NCBI GenBank assembly: GCA_937926515.1 | Contig: CALAZZ010000096.1 | Span: forward strand, 1-64,000 | Reading direction: 5' to 3' | Source: an uncultured Bacteroidales bacterium | GTDB lineage: Bacteria; Bacteroidota; Bacteroidia; Bacteroidales; F082 | DNA length: 64,000 nucleotides | Shown here: in pieces, positions 42,201 to 51,265 of the stretch | Numbering within the stretch: position 1 is the first letter of the stretch | Layout of the letters: each line of letters opens with the position of its first letter | Notes under the pieces: generated by a model | The model's database searches: none | Told to the model about the DNA's origin: nothing | What the model saw: the letters and a program-made list of their open reading frames with translations, nothing else | Made by a program: the position numbers and the translations under genes

Positions 42201-43988
42201 ATGCACCTCAATACGCTCGACTGGATCATCATTATTGTCTTTTTTGTGGTACTCCTGATTATAGCAATTGTAGCATCCCGATCTGCCGGAAAGGGATACA
42301 ATGAGTTTTTTCTTTCAGGGCGTAATATGCCATGGTGGTTGCTTGGGGTATCTATGGTGGCCACTACTTTTTCAGCTGACACCCCCAACCTTGTCACAGA
42401 TATTGTCAGACAGAATGGGGTGTCGGGCAATTGGTTATGGTGGGCATTTTTGCTTACAGGCATGCTTACGGTTTTTGTGTATGCCAAGCTTTGGAACAGA
42501 TCCAGGGTGCTCACCGACCTTGAATTTCATGAAATCCGTTATAGTGGCCGTACTGCTGCTTTTTTGCGTGGTTTCAGGGCCATTTACCTGGGGGCGTTTT
42601 TTAACATAATGGTGATCGCATCTGTTTCCATTGCCTTGATCAAAATAAGTGGTGTTATGTTGGGTTGGTCACCTGCGCAGACCCTCATTATCGCCTCTGT
42701 GGTTGTTGTATTTTATAGTGCACTGGGTGGGTTAAAGAGTATATTGTTTACTGATTTTTTTCAATTTAGTCTGGCTATGGCAGGTGCTATCGGTGCTGCC
42801 ATCATTTTGGTTAGAAAAGAAACAGGAAACCTGGCTAATTTATTTGCTCATCCGGAAGTAGCTCCCCGATTAAGCATGATTCCTGATATCAATAACACAG
42901 ATATGTTTATCGCTTTATTGGTGATCCCATTGGCAGTGCAATGGTGGAGTGTATGGTATCCCGGCGCTGAGCCCGGTGGTGGTGGCTATGTGGCTCAGCG
43001 GATGCTCTCCGCAAAGAATGAACGCAATGCTATGGGAGCTACCTTGTTGTTCAATTTTTTTCATTATGCCATGCGGCCATGGCCATGGATTGTGGTGGGA
43101 TTGTTATCATTGATCGTGTATCCCGATATCGCTTCTTTACAAGATGCTTTTCCTCATCTGGACCCACAATATATCAGGCACGATTTTGCCTATCCGGCCA
43201 TGTTGAGTAGGTTGCCTCATGGTTTTCTGGGCCTTGTTGTAGCAAGCCTGATTGCAGCATTTATGTCAACTACAGCATCTCAGCTCAACTGGGGCTCCTC
43301 TTATATCGTGAATGACTTTTATGTTAGGTTTTTAAATCCTTCAGCTACGCAGCGTAAGCAGGTGATTGCGGGCCGGGTCACTACTGTGGCACTAATGATT
43401 TTGGCATTGCTTTTTGCTTTGGTATTGGAGAACGCCCTGCAAGCTTTTCACATTCTTTTGCAGATTGGGGCAGGAACAGGACTCATTTACATTTTGCGAT
43501 GGTTTTGGTGGCGCATCAACGCATTTACTGAACTCACTGGGATGATTGTATCATTTCTTGTCGCCATTGGATTTTTGGTGCTTGAACGCTTCTATGGTTA
43601 TAATCCCGGTGAGGCATTTAAAATTGTAGCCGGTGTGACCATAACTACGGTAGCCTGGCTTACTGTGACCATGCTTACCCCGCCTGCAGATAAAGAAGTT
43701 TTAAGGTCATTCTACACAAAGATCAAACCCGGAGGACCGGGCTGGCGGCAGGTCGTACAAGATGCAAGAGACGAAGGAGCGGAATTGGTGAAGGAAAAAG
43801 ATCTTCGGTGGGATGTGCCCACAGGACTATTATGCATGTTGCTTGGCGCTGTTGCTATTTACAGTACCTTATTTGCCATTGGTGAATGGATCTATGATGA
43901 TTTGCCTAAAGCCTTGCTGTTTAGTGTGATTTCAGTGGCAGCGACATACCTGCTTAGCCGAACCTGGAAGAAACTTACCATCAAATAA
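42201..43988 (+). CDS. Sodium:solute symporter (SSS family)
   Basis: A 595-residue inner-membrane transporter with about 13-14 hydrophobic helices and the SSS family fold. Family marks include SRSAGKGYNEFFLSGRNMPWW and WLLGVSMVATTFSADTPN at the N-terminus and GLVVASLIAAFMSTTASQLN in the middle. The likely cotransport ion is sodium and the solute could be an amino acid or sugar; a peptide-linked amino acid is plausible from the neighbouring peptidase. An earlier ATG at 42165 is in frame but lies within the peptidase gene; I chose 42201, ten bases after its stop. Confidence 0.9.
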   Translation: MHLNTLDWIIIIVFFVVLLIIAIVASRSAGKGYNEFFLSGRNMPWWLLGVSMVATTFSADTPNLVTDIVRQNGVSGNWLWWAFLLTGMLTVFVYAKLWNRSRVLTDLEFHEIRYSGRTAAFLRGFRAIYLGAFFNIMVIASVSIALIKISGVMLGWSPAQTLIIASVVVVFYSALGGLKSILFTDFFQFSLAMAGAIGAAIILVRKETGNLANLFAHPEVAPRLSMIPDINNTDMFIALLVIPLAVQWWSVWYPGAEPGGGGYVAQRMLSAKNERNAMGATLLFNFFHYAMRPWPWIVVGLLSLIVYPDIASLQDAFPHLDPQYIRHDFAYPAMLSRLPHGFLGLVVASLIAAFMSTTASQLNWGSSYIVNDFYVRFLNPSATQRKQVIAGRVTTVALMILALLFALVLENALQAFHILLQIGAGTGLIYILRWFWWRINAFTELTGMIVSFLVAIGFLVLERFYGYNPGEAFKIVAGVTITTVAWLTVTMLTPPADKEVLRSFYTKIKPGGPGWRQVVQDARDEGAELVKEKDLRWDVPTGLLCMLLGAVAIYSTLFAIGEWIYDDLPKALLFSVISVAATYLLSRTWKKLTIK

Positions 43989-43999
43989 ATTCAATACTT

Positions 44000-44875
44000 A
44001 TGTCAAAGCAAACTCAGGCCAATCTGTTGTTGCTTTTGGCAGCATTTGTATGGGGTTTTGCGTTTGTTGCTCAAAGACAAGGCATGCTGCATCTTGGACC
44101 TTTCACTTTTAACGGGATCCGTTTTGTGTTGGGAACCCTTAGTTTGCTTCCGTTGCTGGTGATATTTAAACCAACTAAAAGTCAGAATCTAACTTCATAC
44201 AGGCTTTTTATTGATGGTACACTCGCCGGATTGGCATTGTTTGTGGCTGCTTCGCTCCAACAATCCGGTATGGTTTATACTACAGCTGGTAATGCAGGCT
44301 TTATTACCAGCCTTTATATCGTATTTGTACCCTTAATCGGACTGTTGTTTTCTCAAGGATCAAACTCACGGATTTGGATCAGTGTGGGTATAGCCATGAT
44401 CGGGTTCTATTTATTATCAGTTGGCAAGGAAGTTAAGATTCAGCAAGGTGATCTGCTTGTGTTTATCAGTGCAATATTTTGGGCCATTCATCTGATCATA
44501 TTGTCCATGGTGGCACCCAGGCATGATTTTCGCAAACTTGCTATCATACAGTATTCTTTTGTAGCTCTTGCCAGCCTGGTTGTTGCAATTATGGTTGAAA
44601 ATCCAAATGTTTATGCTGTGAAGCAGGCTGCGATTCCTTTGTTATATGCCGGAATAGTATCAGTGGGAATAGGGTTCACCCTGCAATTGCTTGCACAGCG
44701 TTATGCAAGAGCTGACCATGCTGCATTGATTTTAAGTCTGGAAGCAGTGTTTGCCGCATTGGGTGGATGGATCATTTTGAATGAAACAACAAGTTTTCGA
44801 GGAATGGCAGGCTGTGTTTTAATCTTGCTTGGAGTAGCTTATTCACAAATAAAAAAACGAGATTTTACTGCTTGA
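44000..44875 (+). CDS. EamA/DMT family transporter
   Basis: A 291-residue inner-membrane protein with ten transmembrane helices and the duplicated EamA architecture. The two halves start NLLLLLAAFVWGFAFVAQR and then ISAIFWAIHLIILSMVAPR. The second half ends with the family segment ADHAALILSLEAVFAALGGW. Members export or import metabolites and nucleotide sugars; substrate unknown. It lies 11 bases after the SSS symporter and closes the peptidase-symporter operon. Confidence 0.9.
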   Translation: MSKQTQANLLLLLAAFVWGFAFVAQRQGMLHLGPFTFNGIRFVLGTLSLLPLLVIFKPTKSQNLTSYRLFIDGTLAGLALFVAASLQQSGMVYTTAGNAGFITSLYIVFVPLIGLLFSQGSNSRIWISVGIAMIGFYLLSVGKEVKIQQGDLLVFISAIFWAIHLIILSMVAPRHDFRKLAIIQYSFVALASLVVAIMVENPNVYAVKQAAIPLLYAGIVSVGIGFTLQLLAQRYARADHAALILSLEAVFAALGGWIILNETTSFRGMAGCVLILLGVAYSQIKKRDFTA

Positions 44876-44901
44876 AACCTTGGGCACTTTTAGTTGAAAT
44901 C

Positions 44902-44934
44902 AAAACAGCCCCCGGATATTCTATGCAGGGGCTG
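44902..44934 (-). terminator. Terminator downstream of tRNA-Leu
   Basis: Arms CAGCCCC (44906-44912) and GGGGCTG (44928-44934) are perfect complements. On the minus strand the stem is followed by TTTT. It lies two bases after the 3' end of tRNA-Leu. Confidence 0.75.
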
Positions 44935-44936
44935 AG

Positions 44937-45021
44937 TACCCGAGGCCGGACTCGAACCGGCACGGCCGCGATGGCCAAAGGATTTTAAGTCCTTCGTGTC
45001 TACCAATTCCACCACTCGGGC
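44937..45021 (-). tRNA. tRNA-Leu (UAA anticodon)
   Basis: Read on the minus strand, the sequence begins GCCCGAG, has the D-loop TTGGTAGAC, an anticodon stem AGGA/TCCT around the loop CTTAAAA, giving anticodon UAA, a long variable arm and the T-loop TTCGAGTC. The 85 bases exclude CCA, which is not encoded. The acceptor stem shows a G-U closing pair. A terminator and a private -7 box surround it. Confidence 0.96.
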
Positions 45022-45031
45022 ATGGTGTGTA

Positions 45032-45039
45032 CAAACCTA
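45032..45039 (-). promoter_or_regulatory. -7 box of tRNA-Leu
   Basis: The minus strand reads TAGGTTTG, a perfect consensus box, 10 bases before the tRNA 5' end. It sits just past the terminator of tRNA-Gly, so the two tRNAs are separate units. Confidence 0.65.
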
Positions 45040-45040
45040 T

Positions 45041-45067
45041 AAAAAATCCCGATACGTTCGGGATTTT
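45041..45067 (-). terminator. Terminator of tRNA-Gly
   Basis: Arms AAAATCCCGA (45043-45052) and TCGGGATTTT (45058-45067) are perfect ten-pair complements with a five-base loop and a T-run on the minus strand. It separates the two tRNAs. Confidence 0.85.
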
Positions 45068-45074
45068 AAAGTTG

Positions 45075-45147
<73 letters not shown>

Positions 45148-45168
45148 AATTCTCAAATTTTGGAGGTG

Positions 45169-45197
45169 CAAATGTACAGAACTTTTCATTAATCAAG
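45169..45197 (-). promoter_or_regulatory. Promoter of tRNA-Gly
   Basis: On the minus strand TACATTTG (45169-45176) is a perfect -7 box and CTTG (45194-45197) lies 17 bases upstream as a -33 element. The tRNA starts 21 bases downstream. Confidence 0.7.
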
Positions 45198-45258
45198 CAA
45201 GTTTTTTTCAAAAAACTTCCTGCGCTGCAGAGTGAAAGATGTCCAATAAAATTTTAAG

Positions 45259-47874
45259 TTATTTGCTAATTAGTTTTTTGATTTCATGAAGTTTTAAAAG
45301 CGCCTCAACAGGAGTGAGTGTGTCAATGTTGGTGTTTAGGATATCATCTTTTATTTGATGAAGCAATGGGTCATCAAGTTGGATAAAACTAAGTTGAAAG
45401 TCCTCTTTGGGTTCAGTTTTACCGCCACCTGCTTTTCTGAACGAATCATCTGAATGGGCTTGTTCGAGCATAGTCAGTAATTTGTTTGCCCGATCGATTA
45501 CTTTTTGCGGCATGCCTGCCATGGTGGCTACATGAATGCCAAAACTATGTGCACTTCCACCTTTTTTTAGTTTTCGCAGGAAAATGACCTGGTTGCCTGA
45601 TTCTTTTACAGCAATATGGTAATTTCTGATCCGTGGGAATGAAGCTGCCATTTCATTGAGCTCATGGTAATGTGTTGCAAACATGACTTTTGACCTATAA
45701 GCCGGATGTTCGTGGAGGAACTCAGTAATAGCCCAAGCAATGCTGATGCCGTCATATGTGCTGGTGCCGCGTCCTATCTCGTCGAGCAGGATCAGGCTAC
45801 GGCCTGAGATATTATTTAGTATGCTAGCCGTTTCGTTCATCTCAACCATGAAGGTTGACTCGCCGGAAGATATGTTATCACTGGCACCCACGCGTGTGAA
45901 TACCTTATCAACCATGCCTAGGCTGGCTGCTTCAGCAGGCACAAAACTTCCCATTTGAGCCATCAGAACAATTAGAGCAGTTTGCCTTAGCAGGGCCGAT
46001 TTGCCCGACATATTCGGGCCCGTGATGATCATAACCTGCTGCTTTTCGTTATCCAGATACACATCATTGCTGACGTATTTCTCATCTGCAGGAAGCTGTT
46101 GCTCAATGACAGGGTGCCGACCGGCTTTGATATCAATGGTGTAACCTTCGTTCAGAACAGGTCGTGTGTATTTGTTTTTCAAGGCTATGGTGGCAAAAGA
46201 AGCAAGACAGTCTATTTTGGCCAGAATGCTGGCGTTGAGTTGTATAGGCCCGACGAATTCTCCAACTGCAATCACGAGATGTTCAAAAAGTTCAATCTCA
46301 AGCATCAGTATCTTCTCTTCGGCACCTAATATTTTTTCCTCATACAGCTTTAATTCTTCGGTAATATAACGTTCTGATCCAGTTAGTGTTTGCTTGCGGT
46401 GCCAGTCTTCAGGGACTTTGCTTTTATGTGCATTAGTAACCTCCAGATAGTAACCAAAAACATTATTATAACCCACCTTAAGGCTGCTTATACCCGTATT
46501 CTCAATTTCACGCTTTTGAATATTCTTTAGAAAGTCTTTTCCCGATCGTGAAAGTCCTCGCAGATCATCAAGTTCAGTAGAAACTCCGCTGTTGATCACA
46601 TTTCCTTTCGATACCAATGCAGGGGGGTCGCTGTTGAGTTCCTTTAAAATGCGATCGTGAATGGTAACACAGGGATTTAGTTGGTCACCCAGCTTCTGGA
46701 GTCCTTCATTCTGGCTATCTATACATAAATTACGACATAATTCCACTTGTTCGAGTGCATGCGCAATCTGCATCAGTTCGCGTGGATTGATTTTTCCAAG
46801 AGATACTTTTGATATCAGGCGTTCGAGGTCTCCTGTCTGTCTGATTGTATTGCGAAGGTCTTGCTGAAGCTCAAGCTTATTAACAAGCTTTTCTACAACA
46901 TCCAAACGGTCTTCAACCAATTGGCGTTGCCGCAATGGCAGTGCTACCCATCGTTTCATGAGTCGGCTACCCATTGGCGAAACGGTATTATCAATTATAT
47001 CTATCAAGGTTTTGGCATTGGGATGAGGGCTTGATAGAAGTTCAAGGTTGCGGATGGTAAATTTGTCTAACCATACATAGTTGCCTTCGTCTATCCTGGC
47101 CAGACTTCGGATATGGTCAATTTTATCGTGGTGTGTTTCAATTAAGTAGTGCAATGCTGCGCCGGCTGCCACCACGCCTTGTTGTATACCCTCAACACCA
47201 AAGCCTTTCAGAGAGCTGGTTTTAAATTGACGCAGCAGGATGTCATGCGCAAAATCCTCAGTGAATACCCAATCATCAAAGACCGTGAGATAGTGTTTAT
47301 CACCATACAATTCGATGAACTGCCGCCTTTTATTTCGTTGCAATATGATTTCACTCGGATTAAAACTCTGTAATAATTTATCCAGATATTCATGATTGCC
47401 TTGTGTGAGAAGAAATTCACCAGTTGAGATATCCAGAAAAGCAATTCCTGATATGCCATCCTGCAAGTGGATGGCAGCCAAAAAATTATTTTCTTTTTGA
47501 TTCAGCACATTGTCATTGTATGATACGCCAGGTGTAACCAGTTCTGTAACTCCTCTTTTTACAATTTTTTTTGCCAGTTTAGGGTCTTCCAACTGATCGC
47601 AAATGGCAACACGCTGACCTGCCCTAACCAATTTTGGTAAATAGGTATCCAGTGAATGATGCGGAAATCCGGCAAGTTCCACATAAGCTGCAGCACCATT
47701 GGCCCTCTTGGTCAATACAATACCAAGTATCTCGGCAGTTTTTATGGCATCTTCCCCAAAGGTCTCATAAAAATCACCCACCCTGAACAACAAAAGCGCA
47801 TCAGGGTACTTGGCCTTAATGCTGTTGTATTGCTTCATCAATGGAGTTTCTGTAACTGATTTATTCACTGCCAT
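45259..47874 (-). CDS. mutS: DNA mismatch repair protein MutS
   Basis: An 871-residue protein that finds mismatches and starts repair with MutL. The N-terminal mismatch-binding domain has the LLFRVGDFYETFGEDA motif with the Phe-x-Glu pair. The clamp and lever region is full length. The ATPase domain has Walker A ITGPNMSGKSALLRQTAL, Walker B LILLDEIGRGTSTYDG and MFATHYHELNEMA. Length is normal. I chose the ATG at 47874 (MAVNKSVTETPL); the frame is open to 47919, but a perfect -7 box (47908-47915) lies between. It is divergent from the trmH-like gene. Confidence 0.98.
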   Translation of the reverse strand: MAVNKSVTETPLMKQYNSIKAKYPDALLLFRVGDFYETFGEDAIKTAEILGIVLTKRANGAAAYVELAGFPHHSLDTYLPKLVRAGQRVAICDQLEDPKLAKKIVKRGVTELVTPGVSYNDNVLNQKENNFLAAIHLQDGISGIAFLDISTGEFLLTQGNHEYLDKLLQSFNPSEIILQRNKRRQFIELYGDKHYLTVFDDWVFTEDFAHDILLRQFKTSSLKGFGVEGIQQGVVAAGAALHYLIETHHDKIDHIRSLARIDEGNYVWLDKFTIRNLELLSSPHPNAKTLIDIIDNTVSPMGSRLMKRWVALPLRQRQLVEDRLDVVEKLVNKLELQQDLRNTIRQTGDLERLISKVSLGKINPRELMQIAHALEQVELCRNLCIDSQNEGLQKLGDQLNPCVTIHDRILKELNSDPPALVSKGNVINSGVSTELDDLRGLSRSGKDFLKNIQKREIENTGISSLKVGYNNVFGYYLEVTNAHKSKVPEDWHRKQTLTGSERYITEELKLYEEKILGAEEKILMLEIELFEHLVIAVGEFVGPIQLNASILAKIDCLASFATIALKNKYTRPVLNEGYTIDIKAGRHPVIEQQLPADEKYVSNDVYLDNEKQQVMIITGPNMSGKSALLRQTALIVLMAQMGSFVPAEAASLGMVDKVFTRVGASDNISSGESTFMVEMNETASILNNISGRSLILLDEIGRGTSTYDGISIAWAITEFLHEHPAYRSKVMFATHYHELNEMAASFPRIRNYHIAVKESGNQVIFLRKLKKGGSAHSFGIHVATMAGMPQKVIDRANKLLTMLEQAHSDDSFRKAGGGKTEPKEDFQLSFIQLDDPLLHQIKDDILNTNIDTLTPVEALLKLHEIKKLISK

Positions 47875-47907
47875 CGTCTTAAGGGAATGCGTTGTTAAAT
47901 GAATACA

Positions 47908-47915
47908 CAAATGTA
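47908..47915 (-). promoter_or_regulatory. -7 box of mutS
   Basis: The minus strand reads TACATTTG, a perfect consensus box, 34 bases before the ATG at 47874. Confidence 0.65.
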
Positions 47916-47990
47916 GCAAATCAAATTTAGTTTTTTGGATGCAATATGCTTAATCAATTGCGTAACTTAGCATCATAATTTTAATCTATC

Positions 47991-48515
47991 ATGCGAAAGC
48001 TTACGATGCAGGAATTGGGTCGTCTTGATGCTGGAGCCTATAAAAAGGTTGAAAAACTGCCGGCTGTAATTGTATTGGATAACGTCAGATCACTAAGTAA
48101 TGTTGGTTCGATATTTCGTACTGCTGATGCTTTCAGGGTAGCTGAAATATATTTATGTGGTATTACAGGTACCCCTCCACACCGAGAAATTCACAAAACG
48201 GCATTGGGTGCTACCGAAAGTGTCAAATGGTCTTATTGGAAACACACTTCAGAAGCAATTAGCCACCTGAAAAACAAAGGTTATAGTATTGCTGCTGTGG
48301 AACAAACGGATGAAAGTATATTCCTTGACCAATTCAAGCTTGAGCAGCCAACGGCATTGGTGTTTGGCAATGAAGTGGAAGGGGTCGATAATCAAATTAT
48401 AAAACAATGTGATTTTGGTATTGAGATTCCACAGGCTGGGACCAAACATTCCCTTAACATATCAGTTTGTACCGGCATTGTTCTATGGCATTTGTTCCAT
48501 CAATTTAAGACGTAG
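47991..48515 (+). CDS. TrmH (SpoU) family RNA methyltransferase
   Basis: A 174-residue knotted (SPOUT) methyltransferase that transfers a methyl group from S-adenosylmethionine to a ribose 2'-OH in tRNA or rRNA. The three family motifs are LDNVRSLSNVGSIFRTADAF (motif 1), ALVFGNEVEGVD (motif 2) and EIPQAGTKHSLNISVCTGIV (motif 3, the knot). The short length and lack of an N-terminal L30e-like domain suggest a TrmH/TrmL-like enzyme, but the target base is not decidable. A weak -7 box (TAACTTAG at 47963-47970) precedes it. It is divergent from mutS. Confidence 0.93.
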   Translation: MRKLTMQELGRLDAGAYKKVEKLPAVIVLDNVRSLSNVGSIFRTADAFRVAEIYLCGITGTPPHREIHKTALGATESVKWSYWKHTSEAISHLKNKGYSIAAVEQTDESIFLDQFKLEQPTALVFGNEVEGVDNQIIKQCDFGIEIPQAGTKHSLNISVCTGIVLWHLFHQFKT

Positions 48516-48602
48516 GTGTAACCCTATGCTTATGATTTCGTAGAAAGATGTATTGCATTAAAAATTAATTTATTTTGATGTTGTAAAAAAACTTTATTTT
48601 AA

Positions 48603-48650
48603 TACATTTGCATGGTAACTTGGAATATGATGAAAAGTTTACTACATTTG
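48603..48650 (+). promoter_or_regulatory. Two tandem promoters of the large outer-membrane protein gene
   Basis: TACATTTG occurs twice, at 48603-48610 and 48643-48650, each a perfect -7 box. TTG elements lie about 19 bases (48581-48583) and 20 bases (48620-48622) upstream of each. Two tandem promoters would fit strong expression of an abundant envelope protein. Confidence 0.65.
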
Positions 48651-48715
48651 TAGTTATTCATTGAAAATTAAAGATATATCCTAATTAAATTTAAAACTAA
48701 CCAAACTTAAATGTT

Positions 48716-51184
48716 ATGAAAAACCGTTATTCTATCAGTAAGTTGGCGATGATTGCCATGTTGGCGATCTTTCCAATGACCTTTTTCGGTCAATCAGATG
48801 ATGAAGATAAAAGTGAGAAAAGATCAGCATCACACAGCCCATACTGGTACTTAATTGGAGAACTGGGAGCTGCCTGGCATCATGGTGATTTGGCTGAGTA
48901 CGGTCACCGGCCGGATTTTGAATATACAAAACTCAACGGTCGGCTAGGTCTTGGCTATCAATTTGGTGGTGTTGTTGGTGTTAATGGTAAGATTGGCCGA
49001 GGCTATTTGGGTGGTCAAAAGACCGGTCTGAATCAAAAGCTTGACTACCTTGATTATTACGATGCCAGTCTGAACCTTACCTTTAACCTTATGAATCTTT
49101 TTGGAGGTTATAATCCAGACAGGGTGTTCTCAATTATACCGAATGTTGGGATTGGCCATATTCAATGGAAATCCCGTACAACAGACCTTACATCAGGTGA
49201 AGTTGTTCGTACTGTTGGCTTCAAGGACAGTGAGGAAGCTGACCGCGGAGGTGGAATCAATGAGCGACTGGTTGCTGCCTCGCTTCCGTTCGGTGGTGAC
49301 CTGAATTTCAATGTGAGCCCAAAATTCGACTTCTATCTTAATTACACCTTCCAGATTGTCGATACCGAAAGGTTGGACGGTAATGAGCGTGTTAAAGGTG
49401 CACCCATTGAACAGGATATGTATGGTGTATTAAATCTTGGTGCCCGCTTTAAATTTGGCGGCGACAATATGAAGAAAATGGTAAGCGACTTTGGTTTGGT
49501 TACCCTGAAAACAGTACCCGAGGTACTGGTTGAAAAAGGTGATTCAGTTGAAGTTACAATTACAGGAACATTTCCTCCAAAATATTTCCATAGAGATGCA
49601 GTCATGAATTTCACCCCGGTGATCAAATATGACGGAGGTGCTGTAGCTATGGATCCGATTAACTTCAAAGGTGAAAAGGTGCCAGGTGATGCTACGCTTA
49701 TTAGCTATAACAATGGAGGCAGCTTTACCTATACTTCAAAGGTGCCATATAACCCCGGAATGAATGTTGCCGAATTGGTGGTTGAGCCATTGATATATCC
49801 TTATAAAGGTACCATACAACCAACAGCTGAAATGGTACTTGAAAACGAAGCCTATATGCGTGCTGACCAACGTAAACTTGCTGACGGCGTAATTTATACT
49901 TCTAAACGCATCAAAGATACCTTTGCCGGCAACTATGCTGCACACCAATATGAAAAGGAAACCATCCTCTCAAAAACAGCTCATATTTATTTTCAGGTTA
50001 ACCTGTTTAATTTGAACTGGAACCTGCCTCTTAACCGGTTGGCTGCAAACAAAGATCTTCTTAGCGCAGTGACTGACCATGTGAAGAATGGTTATGTGAT
50101 CAAGGATGTGAACATCGCTGGATGGGCATCACCGGAAGGTGAGGAAACCTTTAACCAGGGCTTGTCTGAAAACAGGGCAAAGACTGCCGAAACCTATATG
50201 AAAGGTAAATTCAGGGATATGCTTCGTGCCAAGGATTCACAAGTGGCCTATGAAAAAGTTGATGATATTCAGTTTGTAAAATCTGCCAACGGACCTGACT
50301 GGAATGGCTTTATGAATGCTGTTGAAGCCTCCGATATCAGAGATAAAAATGCCATACTCAACGTAATCCGATCAGCAAATGTGGCTCAACGTGAACAGGA
50401 GATTCGTAATATGATACTGATCTATCCTGAAATTGATGAGCAAATATTGCCTCCATTGCGCCGTTCAATCATCACCGTTAACACCTATGAACCCAAGAAG
50501 ACAGATGATGAGATTGCTACATTGTCAACTAGTAATCCTGAAGAACTTGATGTGAAAGAGCTCCTCTATGCAGCTACACTCACTGATGACCTCCCCACAC
50601 AGAAAATGATCTATGCTTCTGCAATGAGCTTATATCCTGATTCATGGCGTGCTGTTGTCAATGCTGCAAATGTTGAAATCCAAATGGGTAATCTCGATGA
50701 AGCAAAAAGCTTATTGAACAAAGCTAATGGCATGTATGATTCTTCATCTGAAGTTTATAATAACCTTGGTGTTGTTGCAGCAATGGAAAAAGATTTCAAA
50801 ACTGCCGAAACCCATTTCAACAGGGCACAACAACTTGGTGGCGATGTTAGTTACAATATGGGTGTAGTGAATATTTTTAAAGGCAATTATGCTCAGTCCG
50901 TCAATCAAATGCGTGCAGCCCAATGCGATTATAACCATGCCTTGGCTCAAATGCTAAATGGTGATAACAATGGTGCCATGTCAACACTCAACTGCGCTGA
51001 AGAAACAGCTGCTGTATCGTACTTAAAGGCTGTCATTGGTGCTCGTATGAATGACAAGGCCACAATGACTCAAAACCTCATGAAAGCTGTAGAAGCTGAT
51101 GCCAGCTATAAAAATGAGGCAAGATGGGACCGTGAGTTTATGAAATTCTTTAACGATCAAGACTTTATAAATATCGTTCAATAG
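48716..51184 (+). CDS. OmpA-like outer-membrane protein with TPR C-terminus
   Basis: An 822-residue envelope protein. The signal peptide ends FFGQSDD. Residues about 40-260 look like an eight-strand beta-barrel (LGLGYQFGGVVGVNGKIGRG and a later VFSIIPNVGIGHIQW). About 260-430 resemble beta-sandwich or Ig-like material. A large OmpA-type peptidoglycan-binding region follows, with SPEGEETFNQGLSENRAKTAETYM and the conserved LPPLRRSIITVNTYE. The last ~180 residues are tetratricopeptide repeats (SSEVYNNLGVVAAMEKDFKTAETHFNRAQQLG). It probably tethers the outer membrane to peptidoglycan and may scaffold partners. Two strong promoters and a good terminator suggest high expression. The insertion inside the OmpA domain is longer than usual. 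Confidence 0.8.
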   Translation: MKNRYSISKLAMIAMLAIFPMTFFGQSDDEDKSEKRSASHSPYWYLIGELGAAWHHGDLAEYGHRPDFEYTKLNGRLGLGYQFGGVVGVNGKIGRGYLGGQKTGLNQKLDYLDYYDASLNLTFNLMNLFGGYNPDRVFSIIPNVGIGHIQWKSRTTDLTSGEVVRTVGFKDSEEADRGGGINERLVAASLPFGGDLNFNVSPKFDFYLNYTFQIVDTERLDGNERVKGAPIEQDMYGVLNLGARFKFGGDNMKKMVSDFGLVTLKTVPEVLVEKGDSVEVTITGTFPPKYFHRDAVMNFTPVIKYDGGAVAMDPINFKGEKVPGDATLISYNNGGSFTYTSKVPYNPGMNVAELVVEPLIYPYKGTIQPTAEMVLENEAYMRADQRKLADGVIYTSKRIKDTFAGNYAAHQYEKETILSKTAHIYFQVNLFNLNWNLPLNRLAANKDLLSAVTDHVKNGYVIKDVNIAGWASPEGEETFNQGLSENRAKTAETYMKGKFRDMLRAKDSQVAYEKVDDIQFVKSANGPDWNGFMNAVEASDIRDKNAILNVIRSANVAQREQEIRNMILIYPEIDEQILPPLRRSIITVNTYEPKKTDDEIATLSTSNPEELDVKELLYAATLTDDLPTQKMIYASAMSLYPDSWRAVVNAANVEIQMGNLDEAKSLLNKANGMYDSSSEVYNNLGVVAAMEKDFKTAETHFNRAQQLGGDVSYNMGVVNIFKGNYAQSVNQMRAAQCDYNHALAQMLNGDNNGAMSTLNCAEETAAVSYLKAVIGARMNDKATMTQNLMKAVEADASYKNEARWDREFMKFFNDQDFINIVQ

Positions 51185-51201
51185 TTTATTTAATTAGGAT
51201 T

Positions 51202-51235
51202 GAAAGCCCGGTTGCGAAAGCAGTCGGGCTTTTCA
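51202..51235. terminator. Bidirectional terminator between the OmpA-like gene and dNK
   Basis: Arms AAAGCCCG (51203-51210) and CGGGCTTT (51225-51232) are complementary and flanked by T-rich tracts on both strands. It serves the rightward OmpA-like gene and the leftward kinase gene. Confidence 0.85.
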
Positions 51236-51265
51236 ATTTTTGGGCTAAGGAAAATGTGGTAAGGC

